Positions 18,122-25,677 of a stretch of DNA of 64,000 nt are shown here, piece by piece. The notes beneath the pieces were generated by a model. It searched no databases. It had not been told where the DNA came from and saw only the letters and a program-made list of their open reading frames with translations. The first letter of the stretch is position 1; each line of letters begins with the position of its first letter. The DNA lies in the NCBI RefSeq assembly GCF_000691805.2, contig NZ_DF820485.1, positions 1 through 64,000 of the forward strand, read 5' to 3'. The stretch is from Weissella oryzae SG25 (lineage in GTDB: Bacteria; Bacillota; Bacilli; Lactobacillales; Lactobacillaceae). The translations under genes and the position numbers were made by a program.

Positions 18122-18227
18122 AGAATGGTATGAGAAGAGTTGGATTACTGCTGATAAAGTTACCTTTTATCATAAGGCGGGCTTATTGACAGATGAGCAA
18201 TATAAAGCAATCACCGGTATTGAATAG
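18105..18227 (+). CDS. XkdX family phage protein
   Basis: This is a 40-residue protein in the XkdX family, recognisable by the WYEKSWITADKV helix and the C-terminal LTDEQYKAITG motif. XkdX proteins occur near tail-fibre genes in Firmicutes phages; function is not established. GGGAGG occurs eight to thirteen bases before the ATG. The gene is too short for routine ORF calling but the motif is convincing. Confidence 0.85.
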   Translation: MFQQIKEWYEKSWITADKVTFYHKAGLLTDEQYKAITGIE

Positions 18228-18238
18228 GAGGCTGATAA

Positions 18239-19342
18239 TTGAGAAAAGTAGTGATGATGTCAGGCCATACTAACAAAGTAGCCGACACTGCTATGGCCTT
18301 TAGTTTCCGTTTAGTTTCCGACGGTGAAAACCAGAGTTTGACTGATAAAACAGTTACTGTGAATATCGCTAATTCAAGTGGCTACTTATTTACAATTACG
18401 CCTATGGTAAATGATGATGTTATCACCATGAAATTTACAGATAAGTTGCTGGAACAGTTGACCACGGATAACACTTATCAATTTGAAGTTTGCGTGACAG
18501 ATGTCAATAATCAAGTAGCAATTTATCCTTCTGAGGGAGCGATGGGTTTTCAAGTTGTTAAAAATCTTAAAGAGGTCAATGGAAATCTAGTCCCGCAAAT
18601 AACTATTGATTCGGTTATTGAACAGGTTACTAAGTACGTAGATACCAAAATGAATGAGATTGCCAAAGGAAAAGATGGTGATTCGGCATATCAGGTAGCT
18701 TTAAATGACGGTTTCACAGGTACCGAAGAAGAATGGCTTAAATCTTTGCAAGGTGAGCAAGGAGAACCTGGACCACCAGGAAAACAAGGCGATAAGGGAG
18801 ACCCAGGTGAACCAGGAAAGCAAGGTGACAAAGGCGACCCAGGAAAACCAGGGCTCACCGTGCCATTAAACGAGTACGGTATTATCATTCGAAAGGGTGC
18901 GCCAATGGCCTTCTTTTTTGACCGAGAAGCTGACCCATGGCGCATTGTATTTGATAACGGTTCTTATATGACACTAGATGAATACCCAGCTCATCCGGGC
19001 GATAATGTTAATACAATTTATGGTTGGAACTCACCAAATATTAATACTTGGAGTAATAAGATTGATGATTACCCACTCACTGGTAATCTTTTTAAGATGA
19101 TGAAGGGTATTATCACAATTGATACATGGAAGAAAGCAGACTCTGGTAAGTTATCATTTTGGGGGCGAACAACAATTACGAACCCAGTTAATAGTTTAGA
19201 TAACTATGATTGGAGCAAGACCACACTTGGCATATCAGGTGGTATCTATGATGCCAGACAAATCAATGTTATTAAGGTTGCTTACCAGCTTGGTATTTGG
19301 ACGGGTAAAGATGTAGAAGGTTTAGGAGCAATTAAAAAATAA
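18239..19342 (+). CDS. collagen-like baseplate/receptor-binding protein
   Basis: This is a 367-residue protein initiated by TTG after GGAGG. The first 120 residues resemble a second BppU-type Ig domain (DTAMAFSFRLVSDGENQSLTDKTVTVNI). A helical linker and the phage motif AYQVALNDGFTGTEEEWLKSL follow. Residues 172-205 are eleven Gly-X-Y triplets (GEPGPPGKQGDKG and similar) that should trimerise as a collagen helix. The C-terminal 160 residues form a beta-rich head with many aromatic residues, the probable receptor-binding tip. A degraded copy of its first 40-50 bases is seen near 28.17 kb. Confidence 0.82.
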   Translation: MRKVVMMSGHTNKVADTAMAFSFRLVSDGENQSLTDKTVTVNIANSSGYLFTITPMVNDDVITMKFTDKLLEQLTTDNTYQFEVCVTDVNNQVAIYPSEGAMGFQVVKNLKEVNGNLVPQITIDSVIEQVTKYVDTKMNEIAKGKDGDSAYQVALNDGFTGTEEEWLKSLQGEQGEPGPPGKQGDKGDPGEPGKQGDKGDPGKPGLTVPLNEYGIIIRKGAPMAFFFDREADPWRIVFDNGSYMTLDEYPAHPGDNVNTIYGWNSPNINTWSNKIDDYPLTGNLFKMMKGIITIDTWKKADSGKLSFWGRTTITNPVNSLDNYDWSKTTLGISGGIYDARQINVIKVAYQLGIWTGKDVEGLGAIKK

Positions 19343-19360
19343 GGAAGTAGGAATATAATT

Positions 19361-19642
19361 TTGTCAGATTTTATTAGTGGACTGTTTGGTGCGGTAGCGG
19401 GCTGGGTTGGAAGTATTGTTCTTGCAAAAATTAAGATTAAGCCTGAGATGGTGAATGTCACAACTGAAAGTTATCAAAAGGTAATGAATCGTTTATCTCA
19501 GGCGCTTGAAGAACAACAGGATTGGCTAGCAGAACGAGCAGAATTACGAGCGGAAATTAAACAACTCAATACAACAATCGAAGAATTAAAAGCACAGCTA
19601 GCAGGCTTTGAGTCTTTATTGATTAAAAAGGAAGGGAAGTAA
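19361..19642 (+). CDS. small membrane-anchored coiled-coil protein in lysis module
   Basis: This is a 93-residue protein with a TTG start preceded by AAGGAAGTAGGAA. An N-terminal hydrophobic helix (FISGLFGAVAGWVGSIVLA) is followed by a long charged coiled coil (ALEEQQDWLAERAELRAEIKQL). Its location between the fibre gene and the holin suggests a holin accessory, antiholin or superinfection-related protein, but no family was recognised. It is followed one base later by the holin gene. Confidence 0.7.
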   Translation: MSDFISGLFGAVAGWVGSIVLAKIKIKPEMVNVTTESYQKVMNRLSQALEEQQDWLAERAELRAEIKQLNTTIEELKAQLAGFESLLIKKEGK

Positions 19643-19643
19643 A

Positions 19644-19859
19644 TTGAATAAAATTGAATTTGCATCAGTCGCTACAACAGTTCTTACTGCATTAGCGACT
19701 TTTTATTTAGCCGTTGCTAAAATTTGGAATTTACCGTTTGGTGAAGAAGTGTCAAATACCATTTACGCAGTTGTAGCAATGATTGCATCTATTTTGGGTG
19801 GCTCAACCATTGGTAAAATTTCAAAGCGGAATCAAGATAAGGAGAAAGCAAGTGAATAA
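19644..19859 (+). CDS. phage holin
   Basis: This is a 71-residue protein with two hydrophobic helices (ASVATTVLTALATFYLAVAKI and IYAVVAMIASILGGSTIG) and a very charged C-terminal tail (KISKRNQDKEKASE), the classical form of a class II holin. The start is TTG with GGAAGG upstream. It overlaps the endolysin start. It should form membrane lesions that time lysis and depolarise the membrane; with a Sec-type endolysin next door it would mainly activate rather than export the enzyme. Confidence 0.82.
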   Translation: MNKIEFASVATTVLTALATFYLAVAKIWNLPFGEEVSNTIYAVVAMIASILGGSTIGKISKRNQDKEKASE

Positions 19860-20919
19860 ATTTAAAACTTTGGCTGTTGCGACTGCAACGGCCTTTTTGT
19901 TTGCAGGTGGAATGGCTGTTACTAATGATTCGGTTCATGCGGATAGTTACGGTACAGATGTAAGCAGCCACCAAGGTAATTATTTAGCTGATAACTGGGA
20001 CTTTGCTATTGTGAAGGCTACAGAAGGAACAAGTTACACAAATCCATATATGTATAGTCAATCTCTTGAAACTCAACAAAAAGGAAAGCATTTAGGATAT
20101 TATCATTACCTACGGTCTGATAGTGATGTAATTGCACAAGCGCATTACTTTGTTAATTCATTGAGTGCAGCGGACATTGCAAATCCTGATGTAACCTTGT
20201 GGTTAGATTTTGAAGAGGGAGCTGTTGATGGCAACCATTTTACGGGGAATGAGCCTAAGCAATTCATGGACGAGGTACAACGACTTACAGGCAAAAAGGT
20301 TGGTATCTATACTAGCTATTTCTTTGCCAAGGGAGCAAATGGCCGGTTTGACTGGTCAGATATTGCAGACCATCCACTTTGGGTGGCTTTTTATCCATAT
20401 ATGGGGAACACAACACTAACTGCTGAAATTAAGGAATGGGCTGAAAAGCAAATGTTAAGTATTCCTTGGTGGAGTAAGGTAACGTCTTACCAATATGGCG
20501 ATGGTGGTGGTTATGATTGGGATTACTTATACGGTAATTGGTCGGACTTAACGGGTTCAACTAGTGATAACGATGATAGTTCAGTTACTCCACCAGATAC
20601 AAGTAAGGCCGAAACCGCTTCATTAAATGATGTTTATGTAGTTGATTCATGGAAAACCTATAATGGTGATTGGTATGCTCGCAACAACGACATGAGTATC
20701 CCAGTAGCCGATTATAATAACGATATGCCAGTGCAAAGCCTAACTTTGACTGACCGTTATGGTAACGCTTTGAGCAATCAAGTAGCACAAGGTAATAACG
20801 GACGAATGGAGTACTTTACATTGAACGATAACTATAAAGTGCTTAGCCGTGCAGGCAATTCAATCGAGATTGAAATGAATGGCGAGCCAGTGTGGTTGAA
20901 GCTTGCGTATGTTAAGTAG
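19852..20919 (+). CDS. GH25 endolysin (lysozyme) with signal peptide
   Basis: This is a 355-residue muramidase. The GTG at 19852 is chosen: GGAG lies upstream and it yields a clean signal peptide (basic MNKFK, hydrophobic core to about residue 20, predicted cut after SVHA near residue 30). The GH25 catalytic domain follows (GTDVSSHQGN, WDFAIVKATEGTSYTNP, VTLWLDFEEGAVDGNHF with the DFE catalytic acids, KVGIYTSYFF). After a Ser/Asp-rich linker, the last 100 residues form a repeat-free beta-rich wall-binding domain. It acts on peptidoglycan glycan strands. Confidence 0.9.
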   Translation: MNKFKTLAVATATAFLFAGGMAVTNDSVHADSYGTDVSSHQGNYLADNWDFAIVKATEGTSYTNPYMYSQSLETQQKGKHLGYYHYLRSDSDVIAQAHYFVNSLSAADIANPDVTLWLDFEEGAVDGNHFTGNEPKQFMDEVQRLTGKKVGIYTSYFFAKGANGRFDWSDIADHPLWVAFYPYMGNTTLTAEIKEWAEKQMLSIPWWSKVTSYQYGDGGGYDWDYLYGNWSDLTGSTSDNDDSSVTPPDTSKAETASLNDVYVVDSWKTYNGDWYARNNDMSIPVADYNNDMPVQSLTLTDRYGNALSNQVAQGNNGRMEYFTLNDNYKVLSRAGNSIEIEMNGEPVWLKLAYVK

Positions 20920-20975
20920 TAGAATTTAATCGTAAAAAAAGAAAGGATAATCCTTCTCTCAATTTCATACTTAAA

Positions 20976-21016
20976 GCCGCATCAGGTAGATTAATTTCTA
21001 CTTGGTGCGGTTTTTT
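20976..21016 (+). terminator. terminator of the lysis operon (family member 1)
   Basis: The stem GCCGCATCAGGTAGA pairs with TCTACTTGGTGCGGT around the loop TTAATT, followed by six T. It ends the late prophage operon. Its stem and loop are related to two further terminators at 22123 and 29086. Confidence 0.88.
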
Positions 21017-21061
21017 ATTGATTAATAATATCAAATTAGTTGATATTTATTTGAGTTGTTT

Positions 21062-21090
21062 TTGAATTTTTTTAGAATATATAATAATAT
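21062..21090 (+). promoter_or_regulatory. promoter of the prophage amidase gene
   Basis: TTGAAT at 21062-21067 and TAATAT at 21085-21090 are separated by 17 bases in an AT-rich region, about 40 bases before the ATG. Together with the terminators on both sides it makes the amidase an independent transcription unit. Confidence 0.55.
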
Positions 21091-21131
21091 GTGTTGCTGA
21101 AACAACATAATAATTTTAAGGAGATTTTTTA

Positions 21132-22088
21132 ATGGTTGAAGTATTGGATAATATTGTAGTACCTGGACGTCCAGCACTTGATGCAGGATTGGCAAAACCA
21201 CCCTTTACTCAAGTACATTTGCATTCTACAGCAAACATTCTTGACTCATTGGAGAGTGAAAAGAACTATCTTTCAACAAGTTATGAATCTGCTAATTATA
21301 CGCATATTGTCGGTTGGAATCCAAAGACGAAGCAAGCTGAGGCTTGGCAAGTTATGGCTACCGATGGCGGCGCATATGATTTTGGCGGAGATTGGAACTG
21401 GGAAGCTTATGCTGCAATTGAATTTGCTGAGGGTTCAATTACAAATAAAGAGCAGTTCTTTGCGACTTATAAAATTTATATCGAGCTTGCGATTCAATTA
21501 GCTAAAGAAGCCGGAATTACTGACTTTACGCTAGATACTCCTGAAGTTCCAGGGGTTAAGACTCATAACTATGCGTCAGCAACTGGCCATGGATCTGATC
21601 ACGTTGATCCTCTACCATTCCTAGAACGGTGGGGTGTATCTTATGATCAATTGAAGAAAGACATCCTTAATGGTGTGGCTTCACAGCCAAAAGAACCTCA
21701 AGGTGTTGTTGTTGGTGCTGTAGTAGAGCCTTATCGTGCAGATGATAAAGACAAGGGAACCTTGTTTACAGCAGACGCTGTTACAACTAGTGCTGGAATT
21801 GCGCAATTAGCTAGTTATCTATTAGCTGGTGGAGCTGATCAATTTGCTTGGGCTGATAATGGTATTCCAACTGCCTTTGTAGATGAATATGATAGTACTG
21901 GTGAAAATAAGACTGAAGATCAAGTTATCGAAGTTGGTTCATATTTCCGATTTAATGTTAACTTTGTTATCACAAGTCAAGCGAATAATGCAACTAGTGG
22001 TAAGAACTATAGTTTCATTATTCCTGAAGGTTACACATCAGGATATGGTTTCTGGGTATTAACTGACTATCTGCGAGAAGTAAAGTAA
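21132..22088 (+). CDS. N-acetylmuramoyl-L-alanine amidase-like lysin (amidase_2), independently transcribed
   Basis: This is a 318-residue protein without signal peptide. The amidase_2 fold is marked by the zinc-ligand region VHLHST (His29/His31), NYTHIVGWN, and the later GHGSDHVDP with a His and an Asp at the third and fourth positions. About 135 C-terminal residues form a separate module (LASYLLAGGADQFAWADNGI and SYFRFNVNFVITSQA), probably wall-binding. It has its own promoter and terminator downstream of the lysis cassette, typical of prophage cargo genes. GGAG lies upstream of the ATG. Confidence 0.82.
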   Translation: MVEVLDNIVVPGRPALDAGLAKPPFTQVHLHSTANILDSLESEKNYLSTSYESANYTHIVGWNPKTKQAEAWQVMATDGGAYDFGGDWNWEAYAAIEFAEGSITNKEQFFATYKIYIELAIQLAKEAGITDFTLDTPEVPGVKTHNYASATGHGSDHVDPLPFLERWGVSYDQLKKDILNGVASQPKEPQGVVVGAVVEPYRADDKDKGTLFTADAVTTSAGIAQLASYLLAGGADQFAWADNGIPTAFVDEYDSTGENKTEDQVIEVGSYFRFNVNFVITSQANNATSGKNYSFIIPEGYTSGYGFWVLTDYLREVK

Positions 22089-22122
22089 TTTGGAATAAAA
22101 CTTGAATAACCACAAATACCTT

Positions 22123-22164
22123 GCCTCACTAAGTAGATTAATTTCTACTTAGTGAGGCTTTTTT
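22123..22164 (+). terminator. amidase gene terminator (family member 2)
   Basis: A perfect 15-base-pair stem (GCCTCACTAAGTAGA with TCTACTTAGTGAGGC) with the loop TTAATT is followed by six T. It is homologous to the terminators at 20976 and 29086. Confidence 0.92.
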
Positions 22165-22169
22165 GTTTA

Positions 22170-22267
22170 TTGACAGAGTCAACTTGTTAAGATAGAGTTT
22201 AGACATAGAAGACAACACCTTGGTACTCTCTTTTGAGGCAGACGCGTTCTGTAGACCAAGGTTTTTT
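22170..22267 (+). ncRNA. candidate prophage-end small RNA with promoter and terminator
   Basis: TTGACA (22170-22175), 17 bases, then TAGAGT (22193-22198) forms a promoter. The predicted transcript of about 64 nt starts near 22204. Its outer stem ACCTTGGT (22217-22224) pairs with ACCAAGGT (22255-22262) and encloses two small hairpins (CTC-TTTT-GAG and CAGA-CGCGT-TCTG), followed by six T. No reading frame fits between. A three-way-junction RNA with its own promoter is the simplest reading; function is unknown. Confidence 0.5.
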
Positions 22268-22339
22268 CGTTTGTATTCACTGGTCGTCAAAATGCCCTAA
22301 AATAGGTAAGACATTTACATTAAATAAAGTATAAAGAGC

Positions 22340-22432
22340 ATGGCACGCTCTTTTATTCGTAATTTAGCAACTAGTGATGACCTTGAAGAGTTAAAAGAAT
22401 TGATTGCTGAGCGTGAGCAAAGCATAGACTAA
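22340..22432 (+). CDS. very small ORF at the prophage right end (30 aa)
   Basis: The ATG-initiated frame gives MARSFIRNLATSDDLEELKE and ten more residues. A clearly related but stop-broken sequence occurs at about 28.26-28.34 kb, so this is a conserved piece of the prophage end rather than noise. There is only a weak purine-rich stretch before the ATG (AAAGAGC). It may be the tail of a larger, eroded gene. Confidence 0.35.
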   Translation: MARSFIRNLATSDDLEELKELIAEREQSID

Positions 22433-22461
22433 AAAAGCCACTCAACATAGAGTGACTGAAA

Positions 22462-22485
22462 AATTTACTACAAATTTACTACAAA
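22462..22485. repeat. direct repeats TTTACTAC, candidate integrase arm sites at the prophage right end
   Basis: Two copies of AAATTTACTACA lie head to tail just after the last prophage-like sequence and before the chromosomal DsrE gene. A GC-rich palindromic stretch (GCCTGTATATAGGC and CAGGCGAAAGCCTG) follows at 22.50-22.53 kb. Such short direct repeats are typical of arm-type sites flanking attR. The attachment core itself cannot be identified because the left end is outside the window. Confidence 0.35.
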
Positions 22486-22631
22486 AACCTTTCAAACCGC
22501 CTGTATATAGGCAGGCGAAAGCCTGTCGGCGGCTAATTACTGGTTTATTTACAATGGAAAAGTACAATTATACTTACTTGAGATAAGCATAATTAAGGGC
22601 TATATTAGTTGTTAAGACGAGGTAGAAAGCT

Positions 22632-22967
22632 ATGTTAAGTACAATTTTTCATATAGATGAAAGAGCGAAATGGTCTACAGTATTATCTAATCTACATCAT
22701 ATGGTTGAATGGATGGATAATAATAATAATGATGGGACAGTTGAGCTACTTGTAAATGGTGAAGCTGTTGTTGACTCGTTAAAGAATTCTAAACAGGACT
22801 TATCTGCATTAGTGGAGTTAGGCATTGATGTTAGAATTTGCAGGAATTCAATGAGTCAAAGGAATATTCTGGATGATGATTTACAGAATGATTTGAAAAT
22901 AGTACCTTCTGGAGTAGTGGAGCTGGCACTGAAACAACAAGAAGGCTTTAGTTACATCAAACCCTAA
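22632..22967 (+). CDS. DsrE/DsrF-like family protein
   Basis: This is a 111-residue protein of the DsrE-like fold. The pattern of an N-terminal strand (MLSTIFHID), central VELLVNGEAVVDSL, then GIDVRICRNSM with a conserved Cys, and the C-terminal PSGVVELALKQQEGFSYIKP is typical of stand-alone DsrE family proteins in lactic acid bacteria. Possible roles include sulfur transfer or redox sensing; no partner genes are nearby. It is probably the first chromosomal gene right of the prophage. Confidence 0.8.
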   Translation: MLSTIFHIDERAKWSTVLSNLHHMVEWMDNNNNDGTVELLVNGEAVVDSLKNSKQDLSALVELGIDVRICRNSMSQRNILDDDLQNDLKIVPSGVVELALKQQEGFSYIKP

Positions 22968-22975
22968 TTAATAAG

Positions 22976-23002
22976 GCATCTAATAATTATTAGGTGTTTT
23001 TT
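22976..23002 (+). terminator. terminator after DsrE-like gene
   Basis: The stem GCATCTAATA pairs with TATTAGGTGT (one G-T pair and one mismatch) and is followed by six T. Confidence 0.65.
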
Positions 23003-23528
23003 ATTTTGTAACGAAAGAGTGTAGTGAGCATGACCAATGAAAAAAAATCAAAATGTGCCTTGCTTTAATGACATATAAAAAACATCCTCTGTTCTAAAAC
23101 AATTAAAGCAGAATCTACACGCATGTAAAGATAAGGTCTGATTTAGTTCAAGCTTTTTGGTTTTGTAATGAACTAACTAATATAACTTATTAATTTAAAA
23201 AAGTGCATTGACCCTGTTTTTTCGCCATCCTTTAGAACAATAACATTACTAGTTAGAATTTCGCCTTGCTTATATGTCCTTGCTATAAGTTAAAACTAAC
23301 TTACCTATTATAAAATAGAGCAGTTTAAAGACATGCTCAAGTCTGATATTTGAATAGCAGCGTTAAGTAATACTCAAGTCTAGAATGTACGTCACTTTGT
23401 TTTTTAGTGGATTAATTGCCTATGGCGGCCGACCTAATCGAATTATATGATGCTTTTTACGTTAGACATTTTCAATAGCCACCATGTATGACTAATAGAT
23501 CTTTAAGAATATAAATAAGAATAAAAAG
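23003..23528. other. gene-free stretch right of the prophage
   Basis: No plausible gene, RNA or repeat is visible in about 525 AT-rich bases. Its beginning (TTTATTTTGTAACGAAAGAG) weakly resembles the sequence at the window start and at 28.06 kb, which may indicate one more eroded prophage-derived scrap. Confidence 0.4.
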
Positions 23529-23801
23529 TTAAATAATTGCAGTTAAAGCAGCCGTAAATCCAAAAATAATTCCCGGAACATTAGCGAAGATAATCGCACG
23601 GTCTCTTGTTTTACCATCTAATCCAAAGAAACCATGGATAGTCCAAAAAATACAGTTTACCATGGCCACTAGAGGCTGAATTGGATTGCTAGGTTCTCCA
23701 CTAAGGTTTGAAATAATTTGTGGAATATAAGAAACATACATAAGCACTGACATAATAGAAGCAACGCTCGCAATAATTTGTAATCCTTTTTTTGTAGCCA
23801 T
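23529..23801 (-). CDS. SemiSWEET-type sugar transporter (PQ-loop family)
   Basis: This is a 90-residue membrane protein with three helices, the size of bacterial SemiSWEETs, which work as dimers for sugar facilitation. The PQ-loop motif is visible in YVSYIPQIISNL in helix 1, and the helix 2 segment PIQPLVAMVNCIFWTIHGF carries the conserved Asn and Trp. The ATG at 23801 was chosen over an ATG 15 bases upstream because GAGGAG lies just before it (inside the longer frame). No operon partner is present. Confidence 0.85.
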   Translation of the reverse strand: MATKKGLQIIASVASIMSVLMYVSYIPQIISNLSGEPSNPIQPLVAMVNCIFWTIHGFFGLDGKTRDRAIIFANVPGIIFGFTAALTAII

Positions 23802-24146
23802 TTTTCTCCTCTTCATCTAAGCTTTTAACGTGAATCATGTTTGCACGTACTTGTGGATCCTACCTAAGATTAGATAGGCGATGTACTAGTTCAAACGACT
23901 CTGATGGTAGCCACACGAAAATGATGAGCTAGATAGTATCAATTGGTAGAATAAAGTTAATAAAAATCCCGAGGGTCATCTATTAGTATGGACATATATG
24001 TTATTTATCCAGTTGAAATATGTATCTTGGCATTGTACCTCAGCAGGATTAAGAAAGAACGTAATTGGAACCATGCCAATTGCGGTAATTAGCACGATTG
24101 AACAATCTGAGCACGCTACCAGTTAGTACATGATTTATAATTCAGT
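23802..24146. other. gene-free stretch
   Basis: No open frame with a credible start is seen. The stretch contains the SemiSWEET promoter region and otherwise degraded AT-rich sequence leading into the amidase relic. Confidence 0.4.
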
Positions 24147-24390
24147 CCACGTTAACGATGTTAAGCCAGTTAATGGAATTTGGCAATTAGCTAATTATAT
24201 CTTGTTGGATACTAAAGTATATAGCACGGCTTTTGGTTGGCTTTAAAACAGTAGTCTATTGGTAGTTATCAATTAAAATGATAACGCTAATAATAACAAT
24301 GTTGGTGTTGGTACACGATAGCCCTTTCAATCAAGTCAAGTCGGTAGCGATGATACAATCGATGAATATGATTAAGCGGATAATGTCAGC
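24147..24390 (+). pseudogene. decayed copy of the prophage amidase C-terminal module
   Basis: GGAATTTGGCAATTAGCTAA at 24174 closely follows the amidase gene sequence GGAATTGCGCAATTAGCTAG (21800 region), and the match continues through TTATxTxxTxGxTGG and a TTTTGGTTGGCTxxAAA segment. A later GATGAATATGATTA corresponds to the amidase GATGAATATGATAG. Stops interrupt every frame. This is a relic of a second amidase-bearing prophage, judged by eye alignment only. Confidence 0.5.
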
Positions 24391-24615
24391 ATTATCTTCA
24401 GCAATTAGGACATGATTTTATGTAATGGTACGACTGAATAAATGCTTTTGATTTATATATTCAGCACTATAGAATTAATGATTGAATTCTGTTTAGTATG
24501 CCAATTTCATTTATTAAGATTTTTAACTATGATGTTTTCAGTGTAGAATTTAACAAATTAAAATCTTGGTGCTACTATATAAGTGTAGTTAAAAGAAAAA
24601 ATATGGAGGCATTTA

Positions 24616-25029
24616 ATGATGGCTAATGAGTTACTTAAGAATTCTTGGAATCCATTTGATGCGTTTGACATGGATTTTTTTGGAAACACAAGGGTTCCTC
24701 GCAGATTTATGAATACTGATATTTCAGATGAGGGCAGCAAGTACCTAGTTAGCGTAGAGTTACCAGGCTTACAAAAGGAAAACGTAAATTTAAGCTTTGA
24801 TGATAATGTGCTAACAATCTCAACAGAGAAACACGAAATTGCAGATCATGGTCATGGCGACTTGATTCAAAGTGAACGGTCAAGTGAAGCAATGTCACGT
24901 TCGTTCCGCTTTTCAAACATTGATGAAGATAATATTTCTGCTGAGTATAAGAATGGTGTGTTGAAGGTTGAGCTACCAAAGCAAAATGAAGACGATGTTG
25001 AAGGTTATCATAAAATTGAAATTAATTAA
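24616..25029 (+). CDS. small heat shock protein Hsp20
   Basis: This is a 137-residue alpha-crystallin-type chaperone that holds unfolding proteins. The N-terminal arm (NPFDAFDMDFFGN) is short. The crystallin domain starts near residue 38 with SKYLVSVELPGLQKENVNL, contains FRFSNIDEDNISAEYKNGVLKVELPK (the GVL motif), and ends KIEIN. GGAGG precedes the ATG; a second ATG follows directly. No CIRCE element was found upstream, so control by CtsR or another factor remains open. Confidence 0.93.
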   Translation: MMANELLKNSWNPFDAFDMDFFGNTRVPRRFMNTDISDEGSKYLVSVELPGLQKENVNLSFDDNVLTISTEKHEIADHGHGDLIQSERSSEAMSRSFRFSNIDEDNISAEYKNGVLKVELPKQNEDDVEGYHKIEIN

Positions 25030-25116
25030 ATAATGTAAACTCGCTCGAAAGCTCTTAACTGATTACTTAGTTGAAATTGTTGAGTTCACTGAAGAGTGAT
25101 TAGATGGTTTAATGAA

Positions 25117-25166
25117 AAAAGCAGGTACACTAACTAGTATTTAAACTTGTTAGTGTACCTGCTTTT
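25117..25166 (+). terminator. Hsp20 gene terminator
   Basis: The stem GCAGGTACACTAAC pairs perfectly with GTTAGTGTACCTGC, flanked by A6 and T5, so it can also serve the opposite strand. Confidence 0.88.
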
Positions 25167-25322
25167 TAAAAATTCCGACTGCCTTTAAATCTTAAAATAT
25201 CATTTAATGAATTGATAAATACTTTAGTTTTTAATCAAACGCTTAGGTATTGTAATAAGTTGATATAATTATACTGAATTGCTTCCAATAAGCAATTGGT
25301 ATGATTTTAAAGAGGTAATACA

Positions 25323-25670
25323 ATGAGCTCAGATGAATTGATGATATTAGTTGAGGATACAATAAAAGCTAAGCTAGTTTATCCCTTTAATGCTGGTAAT
25401 ATGCACTCAAAGATTATTTATCATGTATATGAAAATGAAAGAAATGATAAGATGATTGCCATGGTTTATGAAGTTAAAAATAAGGTATATATCAATTTAA
25501 AATTGACACCCGAACATGTTGATCAAGTTGTTGAAATAGCTGGAGTTTCTCGGGGATTTCATATGAGTAAACGCCATTGGGTAACAATAGATATAAACAA
25601 TACTGATGTGTCTCAAGCGGAATTAGTGAAAATGTTGCATGAAAGTGAACGCTTAATTGCCAATTTTTAA
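25323..25670 (+). CDS. MmcQ/YjbR family protein
   Basis: This 115-residue protein is of the YjbR (CyaY-like fold) family. The diagnostic C-terminal half is visible: INLKLTPEHVDQVVEIAGVSRGFHMSKRHWVTIDI followed by a helix ending LVKMLHESERLI. The GFHMSKRHW stretch is the family signature. These proteins are annotated as DNA-binding or stress-related, but function is not settled. AAAGAGG precedes the ATG. It is monocistronic. Confidence 0.88.
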   Translation: MSSDELMILVEDTIKAKLVYPFNAGNMHSKIIYHVYENERNDKMIAMVYEVKNKVYINLKLTPEHVDQVVEIAGVSRGFHMSKRHWVTIDINNTDVSQAELVKMLHESERLIANF

Positions 25671-25677
25671 TGACCAT

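Noticed and set aside
18691-18945. minus-strand Pro/Gly-rich ORF
   Set aside because: It is the mirror of the collagen-like triplets of the plus-strand gene.
24480-24615. CIRCE or CtsR operator before hsp20
   Set aside because: Neither the TTAGCACTC inverted repeat nor tandem GGTCAAA words occur in the region.
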